Made by a program: the position numbers and the translations under genes
Assembly (NCBI GenBank): GCA_964472315.1
Contig: CAYYJS010000035.1
Coordinates: 1-33,397, forward strand
Source of the DNA: CAYYJS01 sp964472315
Lineage (GTDB): Bacteria; Verrucomicrobiota; Kiritimatiellia; UBA8416
Length of the DNA stretch: 33,397 bases
Direction: 5' to 3'
Part shown: positions 9,782 through 19,209 of the stretch, piece after piece
How the letters are laid out: each line of letters opens with the position of its first letter
Position numbering within the stretch: position 1 is the first letter of the stretch
Notes under the pieces: generated by a model
Database searches by the model: none
Told to the model about the DNA's origin: nothing
Seen by the model: the letters and a program-made list of their open reading frames with translations, nothing else

Positions 9782-10564
9782 TCAGTTCCACGCGGCGCCG
9801 AGGAAAAGGACGAGGAGTTCCATCAACTCGTTCGCCGCGCCGAGGAGGTCGCCGGTGATGCCGCCGACGCGGCGTTTGCACCAGACCGCAAAGCCCTTGG
9901 CGGCCGCGAAGACGGCGACCGCGGCCATGACCGCGCCCCAACCGAGGCCAAGGGCGAGCGATACGGCCAGCGCGACGCCGGCCGCAATCCACATGGATCG
10001 CTCGTCGGCCTCCGCCACGAAGGCCGCCGCGGTGCCGCCCTCCGGACGGGCGTACGAGAGTGCGACGGCGAGATAGACCTGACACGCGCGCGAGAACATG
10101 AGCGCGGCGAAAACCCATGTCAGCGCTCCGGTCTCGATCAACTCCGCGATGCACGCCCACTTGCCGAGGAGGACCAGCATCAGGGCCATGGCACCGAATG
10201 CGCCGATGTGCGAGTCTTTCATAATGGCCAGTGCGCGATCGCGGTCGCGGCTGCCCCAGAACCCGTCGGCCCAGTCGGCCAGACCGTCCAAATGCAGGCC
10301 GCGCGTCAGTACAGCCAGGGCCATGACGGCGAGCACCGCCGCCGACCATGCGGGGCTGCCGATCCACAGCGCCACGGCGACGACCGCATAGACGAGTACG
10401 GCCAGAACGAAGCCGACGGTCGAAAACCACGGCAGCGCGTCGCGCGGGCTTGCGGCTTCCTCCCCCTGCACGGGCAGGGCCGTCAGCGTGCGCATCGCGG
10501 TGGTGAAACCGCGCCGGCGCGGTTCCGTCGTGCGCCAGAACCGGTACAGGGCTTCCAGAGTCAT
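9782..10564 (-). CDS. cobS: Adenosylcobinamide-GDP ribazoletransferase
   Basis: A 260-residue integral membrane enzyme that joins adenosylcobinamide-GDP to alpha-ribazole (phosphate), the last assembly step of cobamide synthesis. The family motif HLDGLADWADGFWG is clear near residues 90-105, followed by MKDSHIGAFG. There are several membrane spans (for example GFVLAVLVYAVVAVALW). The length is normal. The ATG at 10564 overlaps the cobU stop in an ATGA arrangement, and AAAGGAGG inside cobU provides the ribosome site, so the two are translationally coupled. It is the last gene of the corrinoid operon. It presumably completes rebuilding of corrinoids made available by the CbiR-like domain upstream. 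Confidence 0.95.
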   Translation of the reverse strand: MTLEALYRFWRTTEPRRRGFTTAMRTLTALPVQGEEAASPRDALPWFSTVGFVLAVLVYAVVAVALWIGSPAWSAAVLAVMALAVLTRGLHLDGLADWADGFWGSRDRDRALAIMKDSHIGAFGAMALMLVLLGKWACIAELIETGALTWVFAALMFSRACQVYLAVALSYARPEGGTAAAFVAEADERSMWIAAGVALAVSLALGLGWGAVMAAVAVFAAAKGFAVWCKRRVGGITGDLLGAANELMELLVLFLGAAWN

Positions 10565-11087
10565 CGCGCTGCGCCTCCTTTGATCGTGATCGGGATGCCG
10601 CTCACGGTGAGTATGACCTCGTCGGCCAGCGCGGCCATGCGCTGGTTCAGAAAGCCCGCCGCATCGCGGAAATCCCGCGCCATGGCGTTGTCGGGAATGA
10701 CGCCCATGCCGATCTCGTTGGTGACGATGACGATGTCGAACGGTTGCCCGACCACGGCGCGCGCGAAGGCTTCGATGTTGGGCGATGCGCCGTCGACCAG
10801 CAACCCGGCGTGCATGAGGTTGCCGAGCCAGACGGTCAGGCAATCGACGAGCACGACCGCGGTGCCGCATGGGACGCGCGCGATGGCCCCCGCCAGATCG
10901 AGCGGCTCCTCGATGGTGGTGAAGGTCGCGCCCCGTTCCGCCTTGTGGCGCGCGATACGGGCGCGCATCTCGCCGTCGAATGCGACGCCCGTGGCGATGA
11001 AGGCCCTGTTGGCATACGTCAGGGCACGTTCCATCGCGTAACGGCTCTTGCCGCTGCGACTTCCGCCGGTGACGAGAACCGTATGGC

Positions 11088-11091
<4 letters not shown>
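10561..11091 (-). CDS. cobU: Adenosylcobinamide kinase / guanylyltransferase
   Basis: A 176-residue bifunctional enzyme that phosphorylates adenosylcobinamide and then transfers GMP to give adenosylcobinamide-GDP. The P-loop TGGSRSGKS is at the N-terminus. RIARHKAERG carries the His expected to accept GMP, and VLVDCLTVWLGNL and VTNEIGMGVIP are family blocks. Two starts are possible (11097 or 11091). GGAGGT is three bases from the first but nine from the second, and 11091 forms an ATGA overlap with the upstream stop, so 11091 is chosen. It sits between the btuD::cbiR fusion and cobS and supplies the activated intermediate to CobS. Confidence 0.95.
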
Positions 11092-13150
<2,059 letters not shown>

Positions 13151-13154
<4 letters not shown>

Positions 13155-14188
13155 GACAGCCACCCCTGATGGTGCTTCCGCCGCAGGATCAACAGGAAGA
13201 AAGGGCCGCCAAAGAGGGCCGTCATGACGCCGACGGGGATTTCGACCGGCGCCAGCACGACGCGCGCCAGCGCATCGCACACGGCCAGGAAGGCGCCTCC
13301 GAACAGCGCGGACATGGGCAGCAGGCGACGGTGGTCGGCGCCGAACAGGCGGCGGCTCACGTGCGGGACGATCAGGCCGACGAAACCGATGATGCCGGCC
13401 ATGCTTACGGCGATGGCGGTCATGAACGTGGCGGTGCCCAGGGCGGCCGGGACCACGAGGCCGAGGCGCACGCCGACGTGGTGCGCGTTCTCGTGGCCCA
13501 GCGACAGGGCATTCATCGCCTGCGTCAGGAACCAGCCGACGACAAATGCCGCCGTAAGCAGAACCGCGGTCATCGCGATCAGACGCGTGGATGTCGGCTG
13601 CAGGCTGCCGAGCATCCACCAGACGATGCTGTGCAGGCCCTCCACGGGGGATGTGGCCACGAGGAACATCAGGAAACTGGAACAGATGGCGCTGACGATG
13701 ACGCCACTGAGGATGAGCCCATAGATGCTGGTTGTGCCGTTCGTTCGCGCCAGACCGTAGACGAGCAGGAGTGTCAACACGCCGCCCGCGAAGGCGAACA
13801 CCGGCAGCGCGAGTTCGCCGAGGGCTCCCGCGCCGACCAGGATGGCGATGGCCGCGCCAAGGCCCGAGCCGCCGCTGACGCCGAGAACGTACGGTTCGGC
13901 CAGGGGGTTTCGCAGGACGGCTTGCAGGATGACACCGGCGCCGGCCAACGCGGCGCCGACAAGGAATCCGCAGGCGACACGGCTGAGTCGCATGTCGAGG
14001 ATCGCCCGTCCGATCGGGCTCCGGAAATCCGGCAGGCCGATGCCCGACGGGCCGAGCAGGGCGCAGAAGGCGAGTACGGCCAGGGTCGCGAGCGGCGCCA
14101 GCAACCAGACCCATCGCGAGGCGTGTCGCGGCCGCGGGACCGTCGCGACGGGCTGTCGAGGCGCGCTAATCGAGGTGGACGAGGCCAT
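13151..14188 (-). CDS. btuC: Corrinoid/iron-type ABC transporter permease (FecCD family)
   Basis: A 345-residue permease of the BtuC/FecCD family with about ten membrane spans. Typical blocks are RLSRVACGFLVGAALAGAGVILQAVLRNPLAEPYVLGVSGG near residues 70-110 (read in parts: RLSRV, GAALAGAG, RNPLAEP, LGVSGG), then WWMLGSL, and GFVGLIVPHVSRR near residue 270, which contacts the ATPase. The start is the ATG at 14188, two bases after the btuF stop. Its own stop overlaps the ATPase start. The corrinoid substrate is inferred from the cobU, cobS and CbiR-like neighbours; an iron-siderophore permease would look alike. Confidence 0.9.
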
Positions 14189-14190
14189 GC

Positions 14191-15060
14191 TCAGCGCTCC
14201 CGTGCCTTGGCGATGCAGGCCTGCAGGATCTCGATGCCGGCGCGGACGCGCGGCCCGGGACGGAGGATGACGTTGTTGTCGAGTCCGTCGAATACGAGCC
14301 CCCGGCGGACAGCGGTGACCGAGGACCAGCCGGGACGGCGGCGGAGGGCCTCGGTCATGCTGCCTTCGAGCGACATGTAGGCGCAAACGATGACCTCGGG
14401 GTCGCGTTGGACAACCCATTCCGGCGAAGCCTGGAAGTAGTCCCGGTCGATGTCCGCGGCGATGCTGGTTCCTCCCGCCAGCGCAATCAGGTCCGTCAGA
14501 TAGGCCCGGCCCCCCGCGGTCATGATCGGGTCGTGCCAGATCTCGATGTACACGCGTGGACGGGAGGCCGCGGCCGCGGCCCGTTGCCGGAAGTTCTCGA
14601 TGGCCCGCTCCAACTCCGAGGCCATGGCCTCCGCGCGTGCGGCGCCGCCGGTCAGTTCGCCGACCGTGCGGATGGCCGCCGGGATGTCCGCGATCCGGTC
14701 GCAGGGCACGCGCCGGTAGCGGATGCCTAACTCGCCGAACCGGCCGATCAAAGCCTCATCCTCGAGGTCGACGTCGATGACCAGTGTGGGGTTCGCCGCC
14801 ACCAGCGATTCCATGGCGGGGACGCCGAAGCCGCCGACCGGAGGCACCAGACGCACGGCCTCCGGGGGATAGTCGCAGGCCGTGGTCCGGCCGACGAGAC
14901 AGGTGACGCCGCCGACGGCCGCCACGAGTTCGGTCAGGCTTGGCGCGAGCGAGACGATGCGCGGCCGAGACGCGTCGGCAACCGCCGGCGCCGGCGTCTC
15001 GCGCCGGCACGCCGCGACGGCGAGCAGCAGGATCGGCAGTATGGGCAATCGGGTGTTCAT
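14191..15060 (-). CDS. btuF: Corrinoid-binding lipoprotein of an ABC transporter
   Basis: A 289-residue binding protein of the BtuF/FepB (PF01497) class. The N-terminus is a lipoprotein signal with lipobox AVAAC, Cys at residue 18, so it is membrane-anchored. Family blocks are PRIVSLAPSLTELVAAVGG, then GRTTACDYPPEA, VGGFGVPAMESLVAANPTLVI, and the late WVVQRDPEVIVCAY. The ATG at 15060 has no obvious Shine-Dalgarno site. The 120 bases upstream show no convincing cobalamin riboswitch core and no strong promoter. It is the first gene of a five-gene operon and delivers substrate to the permease. Confidence 0.88.
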   Translation of the reverse strand: MNTRLPILPILLLAVAACRRETPAPAVADASRPRIVSLAPSLTELVAAVGGVTCLVGRTTACDYPPEAVRLVPPVGGFGVPAMESLVAANPTLVIDVDLEDEALIGRFGELGIRYRRVPCDRIADIPAAIRTVGELTGGAARAEAMASELERAIENFRQRAAAAASRPRVYIEIWHDPIMTAGGRAYLTDLIALAGGTSIAADIDRDYFQASPEWVVQRDPEVIVCAYMSLEGSMTEALRRRPGWSSVTAVRRGLVFDGLDNNVILRPGPRVRAGIEILQACIAKARER

Positions 15061-15133
15061 CGGCGCGCAAACACTAACACAACCGAAACGGCAGACAAGG
15101 GGGAATGGCTGGTTCACGGTAACGACTCCGTGG

Positions 15134-15162
15134 TTGCATTGGCCCCGCCTGGTATCTATGAT
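15134..15162 (+). promoter_or_regulatory. Promoter of the ankyrin-MORN/leuS operon
   Basis: TTGCAT (15134-15139) is 17 bases from TATGAT (15157-15162). Transcription would start near 15169, about 12 bases before the ATG at 15181, leaving almost no leader, which fits the lack of a Shine-Dalgarno site there. Confidence 0.55.
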
Positions 15163-15180
15163 TCCGCCTTTCGGAAAACG

Positions 15181-16377
15181 ATGAACCCGCGCATGCCATG
15201 GATTTTCCCGTTGCTGACGGCCGTTGCCCTTCTGGCGGCGGCCGGCGGCGGCGCGGCACCCATCCATGACGCCATCCGCGCGGGCGATGTGGCCGCGGCG
15301 CAGCGGCTGATCGCGGCCGATCCCGCGCTCAACGTCAACGCGCGGGAGAAGGGCGATTCGACCCCGCTGCACTGGGTTGCCGCCTACGATCTGCCCGAAG
15401 TGGCGCGTCTGTTGATCGAAAAGGGCGCGCACCTCGACAGTCGCGCCGACAACGGGACGACCCCCCTGCATTGGGCCGCGCGCAAGAACGCCCACCGCGT
15501 GGCGGCCGCCCTGATCGATGCCGGCGCGACGGTGGATGCGCGATCGGAGAAGGGGAATACCCCCCTGCATTGGGCCGCCATCGGCAACGCCGCGCTGGTG
15601 GCCAAGCTGCTGCTCGACCATGGCGCCGATGTCAACGCGCAGGCCGCGGATGGGGTCGCGGCGCTGCACTGGGCCGTGCGCAAGGAAGCGTACGAAACCA
15701 TGAGCGTGTTGATCCTCGGTGGCGCCGACATCTTTATCAAAGCGTCCAACGGGGCCACGCCGTTCTACTGGATCCAGAGCAAAGAGGGACGCGAACGGTT
15801 CGAGGCGCTCATCGCCCTGCGCGGTCAGCGCACCGCGGCGGCATCCGCCACCGGCGATGTCGCCACGGTCGCCACGGTCGAGGGCGCCCCGGTCGGGGCA
15901 CCGCCGGCCGCGCCCCGCCTGCCCGAGTTCTCGAAGCCGGTGAAGCAGACCGTCACGTTCGAAGACGGCACGATTTACGACGGACTCTGGTTCAAGGGCG
16001 GTATCCATGAGAAGGGCACCCTGACGTACCCCGATGGCGAGACCTATACGGGCGATTGGAAGGCCGGCCGGCGGCACGGCAAGGGCACGCAGACGCTGCC
16101 GGGCGGCGATGGGTATTCCGGCGAGTGGCGCGCCGGCGCGCCGCACGGCGCCGGCGTCTATACGTTCGCCAACGGAGGCAGGATCGAGGGCACGTGGCGC
16201 CGCGGTCGGCTTGTCGAGGGCCGCGGCACGTACATTTTCGATTCGGGCGACCGATACGAGGGCGAGTGGCGTGACGACAGGATGACCGGCTTTGGAACCT
16301 ATACCGCCGCCGACGGCACGGTGGTCCAGGGCCGGTGGAAGGACAACGGCCTCGTCGTGCCGGCCTCGGAGTTGTAG
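15181..16377 (+). CDS. Secreted ankyrin-repeat and MORN-repeat protein
   Basis: A 398-residue protein. Residues 1-26 form a Sec signal peptide (MNPRMPWIFPLLTAVALLAA then AGGGAA). Residues 27-205 are about five ankyrin repeats with repeated TPLHWAA cores. Residues 206-255 are an Ala/Pro linker. Residues 256-395 are about five or six MORN repeats (YTGDWKAGRRHGKGTQ, YEGEWRDDRMTGFGTY). Ankyrins bind proteins and MORN arrays bind lipid or protein. Both in one exported protein suggests an envelope scaffold or an effector; this is inference. A 20-base exact repeat (15460-15479 and 15559-15578), 99 bases apart, shows a recent ankyrin-unit duplication. The stop lies three bases before leuS, so they are co-transcribed. 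Confidence 0.85.
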   Translation: MNPRMPWIFPLLTAVALLAAAGGGAAPIHDAIRAGDVAAAQRLIAADPALNVNAREKGDSTPLHWVAAYDLPEVARLLIEKGAHLDSRADNGTTPLHWAARKNAHRVAAALIDAGATVDARSEKGNTPLHWAAIGNAALVAKLLLDHGADVNAQAADGVAALHWAVRKEAYETMSVLILGGADIFIKASNGATPFYWIQSKEGRERFEALIALRGQRTAAASATGDVATVATVEGAPVGAPPAAPRLPEFSKPVKQTVTFEDGTIYDGLWFKGGIHEKGTLTYPDGETYTGDWKAGRRHGKGTQTLPGGDGYSGEWRAGAPHGAGVYTFANGGRIEGTWRRGRLVEGRGTYIFDSGDRYEGEWRDDRMTGFGTYTAADGTVVQGRWKDNGLVVPASEL

Positions 16378-16380
16378 CGC

Positions 16381-18969
16381 ATGAAGGAAAAATACCCGTT
16401 CCACGAGATCGAACCCAAGTGGCAGGCCTATTGGCGCGAGCGCAAGCTGTTCCAGGCCGACGCCGACCCCGCCCGGGAGAAGTGCTATGTCCTGAGCATG
16501 TACCCGTACCCCTCGGGCGTGCTGCACATGGGCCATGTGATCAACTATACCATCGGCGATGTCGTTGTCCGCTACAAGCAACTGCGCGGTTACAATGTGC
16601 TCTCGCCGATGGGATGGGACAGTTTCGGCCTGCCGGCCGAAAACGCCGCCATGAAGACCGGCGTGCACCCGCACGCGTTCACCGAATCCAACATCGCCCG
16701 CATGACCGACCAGATGACGCGCGCCGGTTGGGGGTACGACTGGCGGCGCGAGGTCGCGACCAGCCATGTCGACTACTACCGCTGGACGCAGTGGTTCTTC
16801 CTGCAGTTCTACAAACGCGGCCTGGTCGTCAAGAAATCCGCGCCGGTGAACTGGTGCGATTCCTGCCGCACCGTGCTGGCCAACGAGCAGGTGCATGACG
16901 GATCCTGCGAGCGCTGCGGCACCGAAGTCGTCCAGCGCGACATGTCCCAGTGGTTCTTCACCATGAGCCGCTATGCGCAGCGTCTGCTCGACGGGCACGA
17001 ACGCCTGCGCGGGCAGTGGCCCGACTCCGTGCTGGCGATGCAGGCGGAGTGGATCGGGCGTTCCGAGGGTGCCAGGGTCGACTTCGCGGTCGCGGAGACC
17101 GGCGACCCGCTGCCGGTTTTTACAACGCGTCCGGACACCCTTTTCGGCGTGACGTTCATGAGCCTGGCGCCCGAGCACCCCCTGATCGAGAAGCTCGTGG
17201 CCGGCACCGTGCACGAGGCGCGCGTCATGGCCGCCGTGCGCGATATGCGCAAGCAGGGGACGAGCGAGCGCGAACGCGCCGAACGCGAGAAGGTCGGCGT
17301 CTGGACCGGCTTCCACGCGATCAATCCCGTGAACGGCGATCGCGTGCCGCTGTGGGTGGCGAACTTCGCGCTGATGACCTACGGCACCGGTGCGGTCATG
17401 GCCGTCCCGGCGCACGACCAGCGCGATTTCGAGTTCGCGCGCAAGTACGGCATTCCGATCAAGGTGGTCATCCAGCCGTCCGATCGCGCCTTGCACGCGG
17501 ACGCGATGACGGCCGCCTATACCGACCCCGGCACGATGACCGGTTGTGGGCCGTTCACCGGCCGCGACAACCGCGAAGCGATGGCGGACATCATCGCCTG
17601 GCTCGGCGAAAAGGGCCACGGCGAAGGCACCGTGAACTACCGGTTGCGCGATTGGCTGCTGAGCCGTCAGCGCTACTGGGGCGCGCCGATCCCGATCGTC
17701 TATTGCGATGCCTGCGGCGTGGTGCCGGTGCCCGAGGCCGACCTGCCGGTCAGGCTGCCGACCGACGTGCGTTTCCGCGAGGAGGGCGGCAACCCCCTCG
17801 AGACCAGCGCGTCGTTCGTGCATTGCGCCTGTCCCGTCTGCGGCAAGCCGGCGCGGCGCGAAACCGATACGATGGATACGTTCGTGGATTCGAGCTGGTA
17901 TTTCCTGCGCTACTGCGACCCGGCCAACGCCGAGCGCCCGTTCGATCCCGCGGCGATCAAGGCCTGGATGCCGGTCGATCAGTACATCGGCGGCATCGAG
18001 CACGCCACGATGCACCTGATTTACGCCCGCTTCTTTACCATGGTGCTCAAGGATCTGGGCCTGATCGATTTCGAGGAGCCGTTCAAACGGTTGTTCTGCC
18101 AGGGCATGGTGTGCAAGACCGCCCATTACTGCGAGACGCACAAGTGGTTGAAGGAAGAACAGGTTGACGGCCGGCGCCAGGGGGATGAGATCCTCGACGG
18201 GCGCTGCACGTTGTGCGGCGTGCCGGTGAAGTCGGAGATGACCAAGATCAGCAAGTCGAAGTTCAACGTGGTCGACCCCGATGAGATGTTCGCCAACTAC
18301 GGCGCCGATACGGTGCGGCTGTACATGCTGTCCGATGCGCCGCCGGATCGGATGCAGGTCTGGAGCGAGGCCGGAATCAATGGCGCCTGGCGCATGCTGA
18401 ACCGGCTCTGGGATATGGCGGTCGCGAACCTGGAGCACCTGGCGCCGCGCGGCGCCGCGGTCCCGGGCGACCTGAACGGCGACAGCCGCGCGCTGCGGCG
18501 CAAGGCGCATCAGTGTATCCAGCGCGTGACTGAAGCCATCGAGGGCGGTTTCCAGTTCAATACGGCCATCGCGCGCTGCAACGAATTGCTGAATCAGCTC
18601 CGCGCGGTCACGGAAACCGTGGATCCGGTTGTCCTGCGCGAAGTGCTCGAGACCGTCATCCGCGTGCTGAGTCCGATTGTCCCGCACTTCGCCGAGGAAC
18701 TCTGGCGGCGCATGGGATACACGGATAGCATTTTCGGCGCGGGCTGGCCCGAAGCCGATGCGTCCGTCGCGCGGGAAGAGGAACTGCTGATTCCGGTGCA
18801 GGTGAACGGCAAGCTGCGCGCGCGCCTGACGGTGGCGGCCGATACGGACGCCGGCGCGATCGAGCGGGCCGCCCTGGCTGACGAAAACGTGCGCAAGTGG
18901 ACGGCCGGCAAGACGGTCCGCAAGGTGATCGTGGTGCCCGGAAAGCTCGTGAACATCGCGGTGGCGTAG
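16381..18969 (+). CDS. leuS: Leucyl-tRNA synthetase
   Basis: An 862-residue class I synthetase that charges tRNA-Leu. HMGH (49-52) is the HIGH motif and KISKS (622-626) the KMSKS motif. The N-terminal PKWQAYW, the GWDSFGLPAENAA block, the editing-domain TTRPDTLFGVTFM and DVAMAVPAHDQRDFEFA-like VMAVPAHDQRDFEF, and DTMDTFVDSSWYFLRY are all present. Zinc-like cysteine clusters occur near residues 160-185 (CDSC and CERC), 445-500, and just before KISKS (YCETHKW and CTLC). The start ATG at 16381 follows the previous stop by three bases with CGGAG upstream. Length is normal and the gene is intact. Confidence 0.97.
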   Translation: MKEKYPFHEIEPKWQAYWRERKLFQADADPAREKCYVLSMYPYPSGVLHMGHVINYTIGDVVVRYKQLRGYNVLSPMGWDSFGLPAENAAMKTGVHPHAFTESNIARMTDQMTRAGWGYDWRREVATSHVDYYRWTQWFFLQFYKRGLVVKKSAPVNWCDSCRTVLANEQVHDGSCERCGTEVVQRDMSQWFFTMSRYAQRLLDGHERLRGQWPDSVLAMQAEWIGRSEGARVDFAVAETGDPLPVFTTRPDTLFGVTFMSLAPEHPLIEKLVAGTVHEARVMAAVRDMRKQGTSERERAEREKVGVWTGFHAINPVNGDRVPLWVANFALMTYGTGAVMAVPAHDQRDFEFARKYGIPIKVVIQPSDRALHADAMTAAYTDPGTMTGCGPFTGRDNREAMADIIAWLGEKGHGEGTVNYRLRDWLLSRQRYWGAPIPIVYCDACGVVPVPEADLPVRLPTDVRFREEGGNPLETSASFVHCACPVCGKPARRETDTMDTFVDSSWYFLRYCDPANAERPFDPAAIKAWMPVDQYIGGIEHATMHLIYARFFTMVLKDLGLIDFEEPFKRLFCQGMVCKTAHYCETHKWLKEEQVDGRRQGDEILDGRCTLCGVPVKSEMTKISKSKFNVVDPDEMFANYGADTVRLYMLSDAPPDRMQVWSEAGINGAWRMLNRLWDMAVANLEHLAPRGAAVPGDLNGDSRALRRKAHQCIQRVTEAIEGGFQFNTAIARCNELLNQLRAVTETVDPVVLREVLETVIRVLSPIVPHFAEELWRRMGYTDSIFGAGWPEADASVAREEELLIPVQVNGKLRARLTVAADTDAGAIERAALADENVRKWTAGKTVRKVIVVPGKLVNIAVA

Positions 18970-18972
18970 GCG

Positions 18973-19152
18973 ATGCGACGCCTCATGCAGTGGTGGTGGA
19001 CGGGGTTGCGGCGAGGCATCGTGAACACCTGGCGGGGCGTCGCCGGCGCCGTGACGCTGACGGCGCGCGAGCAGGCCTCGCTCATCCTCGTGCTCGGGCT
19101 CTTCCTCCTCGGCCTGGTCGCCATGGCCTTTCGCGAACGTCTGATCCCGTGA
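18973..19152 (+). CDS. Small single-pass membrane protein downstream of leuS
   Basis: A 59-residue ORF starting three bases after the leuS stop. The N-terminal half is basic and Trp-rich (MRRLMQWWWTGLRRG). Residues 32-36 read TAREQ, and residues 37-54 form one membrane span (LILVLGLFLLGLVAMAF), ending in RERLIP. The LTxREQ-plus-span layout resembles the N-terminus of membrane-anchored ComEA-like proteins, but no helix-hairpin-helix follows. Function is unknown. The tight spacing after leuS and the typical hydrophobic span support a real gene; it has no obvious ribosome site of its own and may be coupled to leuS. Confidence 0.55.
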   Translation: MRRLMQWWWTGLRRGIVNTWRGVAGAVTLTAREQASLILVLGLFLLGLVAMAFRERLIP

Positions 19153-19209
19153 CGCCACGCACGGTCTCCATCGCGTGACGCCCGTGACGGCGCGCGCGGA
19201 ACGTTCGCC

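Noticed and set aside
15061..15180. Possible cobalamin riboswitch upstream of btuF
   Set aside because: The gap is only 120 bases, too short for a full element beside the divergent gene. The conserved B12-box and core pattern could not be found; GCGGGGCCAATGCAACC is only a loose resemblance.
14191..19158. A 1655-codon open frame on the minus strand running opposite leuS and the ankyrin-MORN gene into btuF
   Set aside because: Only its last 289 codons (btuF) have family motifs. The rest is a GC-rich shadow rich in His, Arg and Gly, opposite well-supported genes.
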